A stretch of DNA of 7,657 nucleotides from CAYFJO01 sp964343305 (GTDB lineage: Bacteria; Planctomycetota; Planctomycetia; Pirellulales; Pirellulaceae), in contig CAYFJO010000501.1 in the NCBI GenBank assembly GCA_964343305.1, positions 1 through 7,657 of the forward strand, written 5' to 3'. Positions 1 to 5,566 of this stretch are shown here, piece by piece. The position numbers were made by a program, and so were the translations under genes. Position 1 is the first letter of the stretch. Every line of letters starts with the position of its first letter. The notes under the pieces are model-generated. The model was given only the letters and a program-made list of their open reading frames with translations, did no database searches and was not told where the DNA came from.

Positions 1-81
1 CAAGTGCAATTCCTCCAACTGCGGACCCGTCAATTCGGTGATGTGAAAGGTGGCCGGTTTTTCACAGTGTTGGCATTTCAT
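1..81 (-). CDS. McsA-like / UvrB-UvrC motif protein, N-terminal fragment
   Basis: Reading leftwards from an ATG at 81, the frame stays open for 27 codons to the window edge. The peptide begins MKCQHCEKPATFHITELTG and continues to EELHL. The CXXC pair (C3, C6) followed by 'PATFHITEL' and '(E)LHL' matches the start of the McsA-like, zinc-binding, UvrB/UvrC-motif proteins common in planctomycetes and Firmicutes. In the family a second CXXC and a C-terminal UVR motif follow, but they lie outside the window. Firmicute McsA is an adaptor and activator of the McsB arginine kinase and Clp system; whether the planctomycete members do this is unknown. There is no Shine-Dalgarno before the ATG. A good promoter lies at 157-184, which implies a leader of about 70 nt. 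The call rests on 27 residues, but the match is distinctive. Confidence 0.72.
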   Translation of the reverse strand, partial: MKCQHCEKPATFHITELTGPQLEELHL

Positions 82-378
82 GGCGAAGCGTGTGCTGATG
101 GGGAATGACTGGATCGCTGCAACTCTTTACGTAGCAACGTTTACCGTCCAAGTAGGATTCTAACAGCGGGCATCAGGGTGTCAAGATTAGTCGACGTTCG
201 GCTGCAATTGTTAAACACTCTTGGAACAATAACACGGAGCGACACAGGTGTATCGCACCACCGTGACGATCGATTCGTCGTGAAGTTTCACTGGCTGGCT
301 CCCAAAAAGAGTAGCGTTAAACAAAAAAGACGAGCATGCGCGTGCCTTTTCAATAGCTTTACGTAAAATACCCTCACT
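82..378. other. Divergent intergenic region, no gene seen
   Basis: These 297 bases separate the leftward McsA-like gene from the rightward hydrolase. Apart from the leftward promoter at 157-184 I find no convincing gene. Short open frames here have no coding character. Small imperfect inverted repeats are present, such as ATTGTT/AACAAT at 207-212 and 225-230 with a 12-bp spacer. No convincing promoter for the hydrolase can be named: a TAAAAT at 364-369 has no -35 partner and lies only 9 bp from the start codon. Confidence 0.5.
157..184 (-). promoter_or_regulatory. Sigma-70-type promoter for the McsA-like gene
   Basis: On the minus strand there is a perfect -35 TTGACA (184-179), a 16-bp spacer and a -10 TAGAAT (162-157, five of six matches). 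Transcription would start near 150 and read into the gene starting at 81. The same -35/spacer/-10 combination occurs on the plus strand at 5086-5113. Confidence 0.6.
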
Positions 379-1716
379 ATGGTTTGCACGCACATTGGTT
401 CCAACAGCTTGAAAACAGTCCTCTCGCTCTTCATCCTCGCCATCATGCCGAACGCACTCGTCGCTGCGGAGCGAATCACTGTCGAACACGATGAAGCGAT
501 GTTCGTTTCAACGATTCGCGTTCGCTCGACCAACGGCCGGGTCGCCTGGACCGACGTCCTCCGCGGGTTGGCTCGGGCCAAAGGATTCGATGACGAGGCG
601 CTCGCTGGCGTCTGGCCCGATGCATCGTTCGATTTGACGACGCTCGTCGCAAGGTTGCAGTTTGCGGCATATAACGTGGTACTCAAGCCCGACGTTCAAT
701 TCGCAGTGGAATACGACGACCTTACTCCGCAGAACCCGCAACTCGTGATTCAGCTCAACCGCGAAGGGTTGTTGGCTTCTAAGCGTCGCATCAAGTCCTG
801 GTTGCGGCAGAAGGTCATGTCGTTGTTAGACTCGGAAGATAGCAATTCTCGCGAGCGTTTCGGCATCTCGCTGCCGGACGGCTGGCAACTCCAGTCACCG
901 GATCGACCGCTTGTCATTGCAATTCACGGACTCAATTCGGACGGGCAAGAAGCCTGTTGGCTGTTGACGCAACCAAAGGAAAAAGGTTTCGCCTGTGCGT
1001 CGTTCAACTATCCCAACGACCAACCGATCCGCGAATCCGCGATATTACTCTCCGATGAATTGCAACGAATCGCCAAGGAGTCCCCCAATCGGCAGGTCGC
1101 ACTAGTCACACATTCGATGGGCGGCCTTGTCGCTCGAGCGGTGATTGAAGACGAAAATCTTGATCCGCGAAATGTTTCGCAACTGATCATGGTCGCTCCG
1201 CCGAATCATGGTTCGATCCTAGCCCACTTTGCGTTTGGCTTGGACATCTTTGAATACACCGCCAACCCCAATCGAAGAGACAAGGCACGGAAATTCTACG
1301 CGGCCATGGAAGACGGATTCTGCGAAGCGGCCGTCGATCTGCAACCCGACTCATTGTTCCTCCGCCGATTGAACGCTCAGACACGGAACAAAGACGTCAC
1401 CTATTCCATCATCCTTGGCACGGACGCTCCACTGACCGACGACAATCTCGCCGCGATGCACACAAAGCTCACTCAAGTAGGAACCAAAAGCCGCTGGGCA
1501 CAATTCTTCGGTGCCAAGTTGGGACCGTGGCTAGAGGATTTGGACGAAGTGGTCCAGCAGCGTGGCGACGGAGCCGTGGCCGTCAAGCGAGGACGCCTGG
1601 AAGGGGTAACGGACGTCCTCTTGCTGCCGTTCGGCCACACCGACGTGCTGGCCGCACCCAAAACCGACGAGATGAAAAGCATTCACAACGAAGTGATGCG
1701 ACGGCTTGGCAATTAA
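379..1716 (+). CDS. Secreted alpha/beta hydrolase (lipase/esterase type)
   Basis: The 445-residue protein begins with a likely Sec signal peptide: a short polar N-terminus, a hydrophobic core at about residues 13-23 and a cleavage site near VAA|E (28-31). That signal supports the ATG at 379 even though no Shine-Dalgarno is visible. Residues 31-170 form an N-terminal region I do not recognise. The hydrolase fold follows, with an oxyanion-type HG in 'IAIHGLNSDG' (about 180-189), the nucleophile elbow THSMGG (Ser246), 'APPNHGS' (273-279), an acidic residue in GDGAV (Asp397) and 'PFGHTDVL' (His420). Ser246/Asp397/His420 is the probable catalytic triad. The family contains lipases, esterases and PGAP1-like hydrolases that act on ester bonds; the substrate cannot be read from the sequence. 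The elbow has Thr where the common GxSxG has its first Gly. The zinc-ribbon membrane protein gene starts 15 bp downstream, so the two are probably co-transcribed. Confidence 0.85.
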   Translation: MVCTHIGSNSLKTVLSLFILAIMPNALVAAERITVEHDEAMFVSTIRVRSTNGRVAWTDVLRGLARAKGFDDEALAGVWPDASFDLTTLVARLQFAAYNVVLKPDVQFAVEYDDLTPQNPQLVIQLNREGLLASKRRIKSWLRQKVMSLLDSEDSNSRERFGISLPDGWQLQSPDRPLVIAIHGLNSDGQEACWLLTQPKEKGFACASFNYPNDQPIRESAILLSDELQRIAKESPNRQVALVTHSMGGLVARAVIEDENLDPRNVSQLIMVAPPNHGSILAHFAFGLDIFEYTANPNRRDKARKFYAAMEDGFCEAAVDLQPDSLFLRRLNAQTRNKDVTYSIILGTDAPLTDDNLAAMHTKLTQVGTKSRWAQFFGAKLGPWLEDLDEVVQQRGDGAVAVKRGRLEGVTDVLLLPFGHTDVLAAPKTDEMKSIHNEVMRRLGN

Positions 1717-1731
1717 CGGAGTAGACGGAAC

Positions 1732-2208
1732 ATGAGCATCGTTAGCGCCAGTTGGACGGAAGCCCCCGGACCAAACCTTTCGATCAATTGCCCCAACTGC
1801 GAGAAGATGGGCGTGCCGGCCGCGTCTTACGACCACAAAGAACAACTCGTATTGTTTTTTGTCCTGCCCATCTTCTGGAACACGGTAACCTATATCCGCT
1901 GTGGCGCGTGCGACGCCAAACTGCGCAGCCAGTTGTCCTGCGAAGAACTAGTCCGGCTTCAACCATCCGCCGAGCACCTGACTCAGTTTCTCGTCCCTAA
2001 CATCTCGATCGTCTACATAACGCTGGCCATCGTTTCAATGACCCTGTTTTGCGTCCCCGTGCTGGGTTTTGTGCTGTCGTTGATCACCTTTCTGCTCACC
2101 AGAAACATCAGCGGCTGGCCCAAGACCATGGCCACGGTCGCCATGATCCTAACGAGCATCGTACACGCGGTATTCCTAATGATCGCTCTTACCAGCAACA
2201 TCAAGTAG
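1732..2208 (+). CDS. Zinc-ribbon membrane protein, two C-terminal TM segments
   Basis: This is a 158-residue protein of unknown function. CPNC (C20, C23) and CGAC (C57, C60) form a four-cysteine zinc ribbon. The 33 residues between the pairs include a very hydrophobic stretch (about 38-50, LVLFFVLPIFWN). This CXXC-hydrophobic-CXXC order recalls the LITAF layout, though I do not claim homology. Two clear membrane segments follow at about 91-122 (possibly a helical hairpin) and 132-154, and a short polar tail ends in NIK. No catalytic motif is visible. CGGAG at 1717-1721 gives a usable ribosome site 10 nt before the ATG. The gene lies 15 bp after the hydrolase stop. I recall similar uncharacterised proteins from other planctomycetes, but cannot name a family. 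Existence of the gene is well supported; its role is open. Confidence 0.78.
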   Translation: MSIVSASWTEAPGPNLSINCPNCEKMGVPAASYDHKEQLVLFFVLPIFWNTVTYIRCGACDAKLRSQLSCEELVRLQPSAEHLTQFLVPNISIVYITLAIVSMTLFCVPVLGFVLSLITFLLTRNISGWPKTMATVAMILTSIVHAVFLMIALTSNIK

Positions 2209-2299
2209 GTCACGCTGCGCGTGCGGGATGGCGATGGGCGCCAACGCTGAACGCGTTCAACATCGTAGCCCAGGGGGAAGTAAAGCGAGTTCTTCGGAT
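2209..2299. repeat. Possible planctomycete intergenic palindromic repeat
   Basis: This 91-bp gap lies between two convergent genes. It contains the perfect 12-bp palindrome TGAACGCGTTCA (2248-2259), followed by ACATCGTAGCCCAGGG and a purine-rich stretch. An element with 'CAACGC..GCGTT..AACATCGTAGCCCAGGG' resembles a motif I remember as scattered between planctomycete genes, often mis-annotated as short proteins. Only one copy is in this window, so repetition cannot be shown here. There is no T tract, so it is not a typical intrinsic terminator. Confidence 0.35.
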
Positions 2300-3481
2300 T
2301 TAACAGCACTCGCTGGGCCCGCAGCAGTCGGAGATGGGCAGTTGCGTGGTTTGCTCGTCGCCCTGCTTGGTTTGAAGTGGATCGCGCACGGCACCCGCGC
2401 GGCAATCGAATGGCTCGGCATCGTCTGCTGCGACAGGTGTGTGCGGAGGGATGGGCTCGATCTGGTCCGCGTAGGGTGCTTGGGTGTAAATGTTGAACGT
2501 CTTCTCGCACACCGCGGTACGAACCCCGCGTCGCAATACGTGGCCGTCGTCGTCGGTGACGCTTTTCCAGGGGCCGTTGTAGACCACCGCTTCATGATGG
2601 TCCATGCACGGGCCTTCTTTGCCTTTGTACGCTCGTGCGGTCATGCTGCGAAACTCGATTCCCTCAACGGTCGCCCACGCTTCACTTTGTCGATCGATGA
2701 TTTCAATGCCGTAAAACCCAGCTTGCTCGAACGCTTCAAGGAACTCGTGCTCCACAAACGCGCCGCTGATACATCCGCTCCACAGTTTGGGGTCGTTCTT
2801 CAAATGCTCAGGCACCGGTTCGTCGCACACAATGTCGCTGATGACCGAACGTCCGCCGCGGCGCAGCACGCGATGAAGCTCCGCGAACAATTGACGACGT
2901 TCGCTGGCGCTGACCAGGTTCAGCACACAGTTGGACACGACCACATCAACGCTGTCGTTGGCAATCATGGGCTCGTCGCGTCTCATCTCGTCGGCCAAAT
3001 TCTGTGACTCCAGCCAAGCGTTGGCGTCGTCGACGGGGCGCGACTTGAGCGACTGGCCAAAGCGATCCAAATCGAGTGCCAGGTCTTGAATGCGACCTTT
3101 GTGAAACTCGACGTTGTGCCAGCCAATCCGATCACCAATCTCGTCGCGGTACTTTCGCGCCAGGGCGAGCATCTCGTCGTTCATGTCGATGCCGATCACG
3201 CGACCGTTGGGTCCTACGATTTGCGATGCGATGTAACAAATCTTGCCGCCGCCTGATCCAAGATCGAGCACCGTTTCGCCTTCCACAACGTGCTTCGACG
3301 GATCGCCGCAGCCGTAATCTCGGTCGATCAATTCCTGGGGCAGGACCTTCAGGTAGTCCTGGTCATAAACCACAGGGCAACACAACGCCGCTTCGGCCGC
3401 TTGCGACGCGGCGGAATATCGCTGGCGAACGGCCTGTTCAACATTCAACTTCTGACCGTTGCCATCCAATGCCGTACTCAT
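2300..3481 (-). CDS. ArsM-type arsenite methyltransferase homologue (SAM-dependent)
   Basis: The 393-residue protein is a class I SAM methyltransferase: motif I VLDLGSGGGK (71-80), the acidic end of strand 2 at VIGIDM (95-100), 'DVVVSNCVLNLV' (179-190) and 'LHRVLRRGGRSVISDIV' (202-218). Three cysteines fall where ArsM enzymes bind As(III): C58 in YGCGDP, C185 in SNCVLNL and C237 in SGCISGAF. ArsM transfers methyl groups from SAM to arsenite, giving methylated arsenicals. Additional features are CC at 34-35, an insertion of about 35 residues (about 138-173) before the 'DSVDVVVSNC' strand, a C-terminal domain with AVVYNGPWK and RRGVR, and a tail ending CCGPSECC. I recall close relatives in cyanobacteria and proteobacteria near arsenosugar genes, so the exact product may differ from simple methylarsenicals. 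An ideal AGGAGG lies 5 nt before the ATG. No arsR, arsC or efflux gene is in view. Confidence 0.8.
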   Translation of the reverse strand: MSTALDGNGQKLNVEQAVRQRYSAASQAAEAALCCPVVYDQDYLKVLPQELIDRDYGCGDPSKHVVEGETVLDLGSGGGKICYIASQIVGPNGRVIGIDMNDEMLALARKYRDEIGDRIGWHNVEFHKGRIQDLALDLDRFGQSLKSRPVDDANAWLESQNLADEMRRDEPMIANDSVDVVVSNCVLNLVSASERRQLFAELHRVLRRGGRSVISDIVCDEPVPEHLKNDPKLWSGCISGAFVEHEFLEAFEQAGFYGIEIIDRQSEAWATVEGIEFRSMTARAYKGKEGPCMDHHEAVVYNGPWKSVTDDDGHVLRRGVRTAVCEKTFNIYTQAPYADQIEPIPPHTPVAADDAEPFDCRAGAVRDPLQTKQGDEQTTQLPISDCCGPSECC

Positions 3482-3486
3482 CCATT

Positions 3487-3492
3487 CCTCCT
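3487..3492 (-). promoter_or_regulatory. Strong Shine-Dalgarno of the ArsM-like gene
   Basis: AGGAGG on the minus strand, 5 nt before the ATG at 3481. It fixes this start over an out-of-frame ATG located between the site and the start codon. It is the best ribosome site in the window. Confidence 0.8.
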
Positions 3493-3515
3493 ATCGATCG
3501 AATCGCAAAGGCGTC

Positions 3516-3521
3516 ATGTTA
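3516..3521 (-). promoter_or_regulatory. Candidate -10 element of the ArsM-like gene
   Basis: TAACAT on the minus strand matches TATAAT at four of six positions and has no good -35. It would start transcription near 3509, leaving a leader of about 28 nt that contains the AGGAGG. The lack of a -35 would fit an activator-dependent promoter using the palindrome at 3543-3558. The element on its own is weak. Confidence 0.3.
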
Positions 3522-3542
3522 GCGTTTCTTGGCCCCGGCAAC

Positions 3543-3558
3543 TGTGAAACACTTCACA
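3543..3558. promoter_or_regulatory. CRP-family-type operator TGTGA-N6-TCACA
   Basis: The sequence TGTGAAACACTTCACA is a perfect inverted repeat (6-bp arms, 4-bp centre) and matches the CRP half-site consensus TGTGA-N6-TCACA exactly. It lies in the divergent region between the ArsM-like gene and the ABM-XdhC pair, so it could act on either. Its centre is 41.5 bp upstream of the start site predicted from the -10 at 3516-3521, the usual class II activator spacing. Which CRP/FNR-family protein would bind is unknown. Confidence 0.5.
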
Positions 3559-3630
3559 TCAATTTTGACCCATTGTCTCCAATCTGGGTTGCGTCCACAA
3601 TGGTGTCATTGTGAAAGGAACCGCCTCGAC

Positions 3631-3945
3631 ATGATCCATGTGATTGCCACCATTGAACTTCACGACGGACAGCGCGACAACTTCCTCGCCGAGATGCATC
3701 AAGTCGTTCCGCTCGTGCTCGAAGAAGAGGGCTGCCTGAGCTACGGGCCAACGCTCGACGTAGAAACAAACATCGACGCGCAGCCCGCCGTACGTCCGAA
3801 CGTCGTCACGATGGTCGAAGCCTGGGAAAACCTCGAAGCCCTTGAGGCCCATTTGATTGCCCCGCACATGATGGAATATCGTCCCAAGGTCAAAGACTTC
3901 GTAAAAAGCGTCACCCTGCAAATCCTCGAACCGGCACAATCGTAG
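3631..3945 (+). CDS. ABM-fold (antibiotic biosynthesis monooxygenase) protein
   Basis: This is a small 104-residue protein with the dimeric alpha/beta ferredoxin-like ABM fold. It opens with MIHVIATIELHDGQRDNFL, then 'VVPLVLEEEGCLSYG' (25-39), 'VVTMVEAWENLEALEAHL' (58-75) and 'PHMMEY' (78-83). These correspond to the first strand, the helix with the EEGC.SYG turn, the 'E.W.....L..H' strand-helix and the closing helix of the quinol monooxygenase (YgiN)/ABM family. Members oxidise quinols or aromatic polyketides without cofactor, or are heme-degrading (IsdG type); the actual substrate is unknown. The frame is open upstream to 3529, but only rarer start codons are available there and the added residues have no ABM character. 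AAAGGA at 3614-3619 supports the ATG at 3631. The xdhC-type gene begins 12 bp downstream, indicating an operon. Confidence 0.8.
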   Translation: MIHVIATIELHDGQRDNFLAEMHQVVPLVLEEEGCLSYGPTLDVETNIDAQPAVRPNVVTMVEAWENLEALEAHLIAPHMMEYRPKVKDFVKSVTLQILEPAQS

Positions 3946-3957
3946 GCGAGGGATACG

Positions 3958-5049
3958 ATGCGCGACCTCGTCCAACAACTTCTCGATAATATCCGCGGTG
4001 GTCGGTCCGTCGCTTATTGTCGCCTGGTCGAAACGCGCGGCTCGACGCCGCAAAAGGCCGGTGCGTTGATGCTGGTTTACGAAGACGGCTCACAGGCCGG
4101 CACACTGGGTGGCGGCTGTGTCGAAGCGGAAGTCAAGCGACGCGCGTTGTCAGTTTTGTCGGACGGTCAAGCCGAAGTCTGCAAATTCCAATTGGACAGC
4201 GATTACGGCTGGGACGACGGATCGATTTGCGGTGGCCGAATGCAAGTCCTTGTCGAACCGTTCAGCGACACAACGCCGCCCGAATATTTTGAGAAACTTG
4301 GCAACTTGACCGCGCAAGGCAGAGGATTGACCGAGGCAATCGTATTCGACGCTGAAGCCAGCCAGTTGCCAGCACCAGCCGCCTTTCTTCTCGACGAAGA
4401 CGACCGGTCGGTCAGTAGTAGCTTGCACGCGTCCAGCGAATTGCCAGACATCGTCCAAGAGAACCTCCGGCCGCTTAGTGAGTGGCCGCGGCCTTACGCG
4501 TCGCACGGCATTGCCTACTTGCCAACACTGCCGCGATGCCGGCTGGTGATTGTCGGCGGGGGGCATGTTGGAACTGCCGTGGGCAACATGGCGGCTGATT
4601 TAGATTTCGATGTTTGGGTCGTTGACGATCGCGACGAGTTCGTCAACCAGAATCGATTTCCCCGCGCCGAACGCCTTATTCAAGGCAACATCGAAGAAGT
4701 GTTACCCACACTCGAAATCACCCGCGACACGTATTGCTTGATCGTCACCCGTGGCCACAACCACGACGAACAGGCGTTGTTCCACCTTGCCGATCGGGGC
4801 GCCCGCTACGTTGGCATGATCGGCAGCCGCAGAAAGATCAAGATGATCTTCGATGACTTGGCGGGCGAAGGCGTCTTGAAAGAAGCCCTGTCCAGGGTCT
4901 ACGCCCCTGTCGGAATCGACATCGGCTCGCAAACGGTCCCCGAAATCGCCGTCAGCATCTGTGCTGAACTCGTCTCACATCGCAACCGAGGGGGGGCAGT
5001 GCCAGGCCGCCTCGAGTCGACCGACGCGAATTGTGTCGCGACCGGCTGA
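3958..5049 (+). CDS. xdhC: XdhC/CoxI family molybdenum hydroxylase maturation factor
   Basis: The 363-residue protein has the two-domain XdhC architecture. The N-terminal XdhC_CoxI domain has 'ETRGSTPQKAGALMLV' (25-40), 'GTLGGGCVEAEV' (48-59) and a conserved cysteine in DGSICGGRM (C91). A variable linker (about 105-190) leads to a Rossmann domain with VIVGGGHVG (197-205), 'VVDDRDEF' (221-228), 'VTRGHNHD' (263-270), 'YVGMIGSRRK' (284-293) and 'PVGIDIGSQTVPEIAVSI' (317-334). XdhC binds molybdenum cofactor, supports its sulfuration and delivers it to xanthine dehydrogenase-type enzymes. GGCGAGGG just before the ATG is a reasonable ribosome site. The ABM gene ends 12 bp upstream. No xanthine dehydrogenase, CO dehydrogenase or mobA gene is visible, so the client enzyme must be encoded outside the window. 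The tail after about 340 is poorly conserved. Confidence 0.88.
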   Translation: MRDLVQQLLDNIRGGRSVAYCRLVETRGSTPQKAGALMLVYEDGSQAGTLGGGCVEAEVKRRALSVLSDGQAEVCKFQLDSDYGWDDGSICGGRMQVLVEPFSDTTPPEYFEKLGNLTAQGRGLTEAIVFDAEASQLPAPAAFLLDEDDRSVSSSLHASSELPDIVQENLRPLSEWPRPYASHGIAYLPTLPRCRLVIVGGGHVGTAVGNMAADLDFDVWVVDDRDEFVNQNRFPRAERLIQGNIEEVLPTLEITRDTYCLIVTRGHNHDEQALFHLADRGARYVGMIGSRRKIKMIFDDLAGEGVLKEALSRVYAPVGIDIGSQTVPEIAVSICAELVSHRNRGGAVPGRLESTDANCVATG

Positions 5050-5085
5050 TTCGTCGAATTTCACGACTATTCCAGGATTTTTGGA

Positions 5086-5113
5086 TTGACAGGCGGAAAC
5101 CAGCGAGTAGAAT
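5086..5113 (+). promoter_or_regulatory. Sigma-70-type promoter of the Fur-box gene
   Basis: A perfect -35 TTGACA (5086-5091), a 16-bp spacer and -10 TAGAAT (5108-5113, five of six). The predicted start is near 5120, about 59 nt before the ATG at 5179, with the Fur-type palindrome at 5126-5140 immediately after it. Confidence 0.72.
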
Positions 5114-5125
5114 TTGAATTGAAAT

Positions 5126-5140
5126 TGAGAATTATTCTCA
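5126..5140. promoter_or_regulatory. Fur-type operator (perfect 7-1-7 palindrome)
   Basis: TGAGAAT-T-ATTCTCA is an exact 7-1-7 inverted repeat. It matches the Fur 15-mer TGATAATnATTATCA except for one symmetric base change per arm, and the flanks are A/T-rich (AAAT before, TTT after). It begins about 6 bp past the predicted transcription start, so bound Fur-Fe(II) would block the promoter at 5086-5113. Fur is the ferric uptake repressor. A related FUR-family member (Zur, PerR) cannot be excluded. Confidence 0.72.
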
Positions 5141-5178
5141 TTTCCCACCTACCCCCGTCCTTCCCTGAATTCAACACG

Positions 5179-5472
5179 ATGAACCCATTTGAAACCACGC
5201 TTACGATAATCGATGGCTCCTCGGCAAACGATCGATTGCTTGTGGTGCTTTGCCACACCATCGAGCGAGGAAGCCGGATCGAATTGAGGCAGCAAACGTG
5301 GGGAGATGGCGTAGGTTGGTTCACCCAGAACACCGTTCCGCTCGCCCCCGAACAGGTTGGGCCGTTGCGAAACGCGTTAGGCGGAACAGGTTCGATGCGA
5401 CCAAAGCCGACCAGCCGATCGCACGAAGGTGAAGGATTCGCTCCGCGCGTCGTTCACGCGGAAACGGCATAG
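5179..5472 (+). CDS. Small protein of unknown function under a Fur-type operator
   Basis: This 97-residue protein starts MNPFETTLTIIDGS. The frame is open upstream to a TTG at 5086, but that TTG is the first part of the -35 hexamer and the Fur-type site lies inside the extension, so the ATG at 5179 is the real start. There is no Shine-Dalgarno. The core (about 18-67) has 'RLLVVLCHTI', 'SRIELRQQTWGDGVGWFTQ' and 'TVPLAPEQVGPLRNAL': beta strands followed by a helix. The last part faintly recalls the PC4-like pattern of a strand, 'isL.peq' and a helix; I do not assert homology. The C-terminal 30 residues are polar and probably disordered. There is no signal peptide, membrane segment or metal-binding cluster (one Cys). 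Promoter, operator and a strong terminator all fit a single-gene transcript induced when iron is short. Confidence 0.68.
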   Translation: MNPFETTLTIIDGSSANDRLLVVLCHTIERGSRIELRQQTWGDGVGWFTQNTVPLAPEQVGPLRNALGGTGSMRPKPTSRSHEGEGFAPRVVHAETA

Positions 5473-5496
5473 TTATCGACGCTGGTGACAACCAAA

Positions 5497-5536
5497 CGCG
5501 AAAAGCCCCTGAGCGATCAGAGGCTTGCGTTTTTTT
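5497..5536 (+). terminator. Intrinsic terminator of the Fur-box gene
   Basis: AAGCCCCTGA (5503-5512), a GCGA loop and TCAGAGGCTT (5517-5526) form a 10-bp stem with one C-A mismatch. An outer AACGC/GCGTT pairing (from 5496, with a GAA bulge) extends it. Seven T residues follow at 5530-5536. It lies 24 bp after the stop codon. Read leftwards the hairpin is followed by TTTT, so it may also act weakly for the converging ferritin-like gene. Confidence 0.85.
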
Positions 5537-5566
5537 GCACCAGATTCTGTTCCACTCTTGTCGGAT

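Noticed and set aside
328..350. GCATGCGCGTGC followed by CTTTTC as a terminator
   Set aside because: The stem would be only about four pairs with a wobble, and the T run is short and interrupted.
364..369. TAAAAT as a -10 for the hydrolase
   Set aside because: No -35 partner is present and it lies only 9 bp from the start codon, leaving almost no leader.
2013..2510. A 165-codon minus-strand open frame across the convergent gap
   Set aside because: It overlaps the ends of two real genes on the opposite strand or another frame, and its composition (Arg-rich) is typical of a shadow frame.
2228..3007. A 259-codon plus-strand open frame opposite the ArsM-like gene
   Set aside because: It is antisense to a gene with clear motifs throughout, has no recognisable domain, and arises from the codon bias of the real gene.
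3529..3630. Extended start of the ABM protein at TTG 3529
   Set aside because: The extra 34 residues have no ABM character and would overlap the CRP-type palindrome; AAAGGA before ATG 3631 supports the shorter form.
5086..5178. Extended start of the Fur-box gene at TTG 5086
   Set aside because: The TTG is part of the -35 hexamer and the Fur-type operator lies inside the extension, so this DNA is control region.
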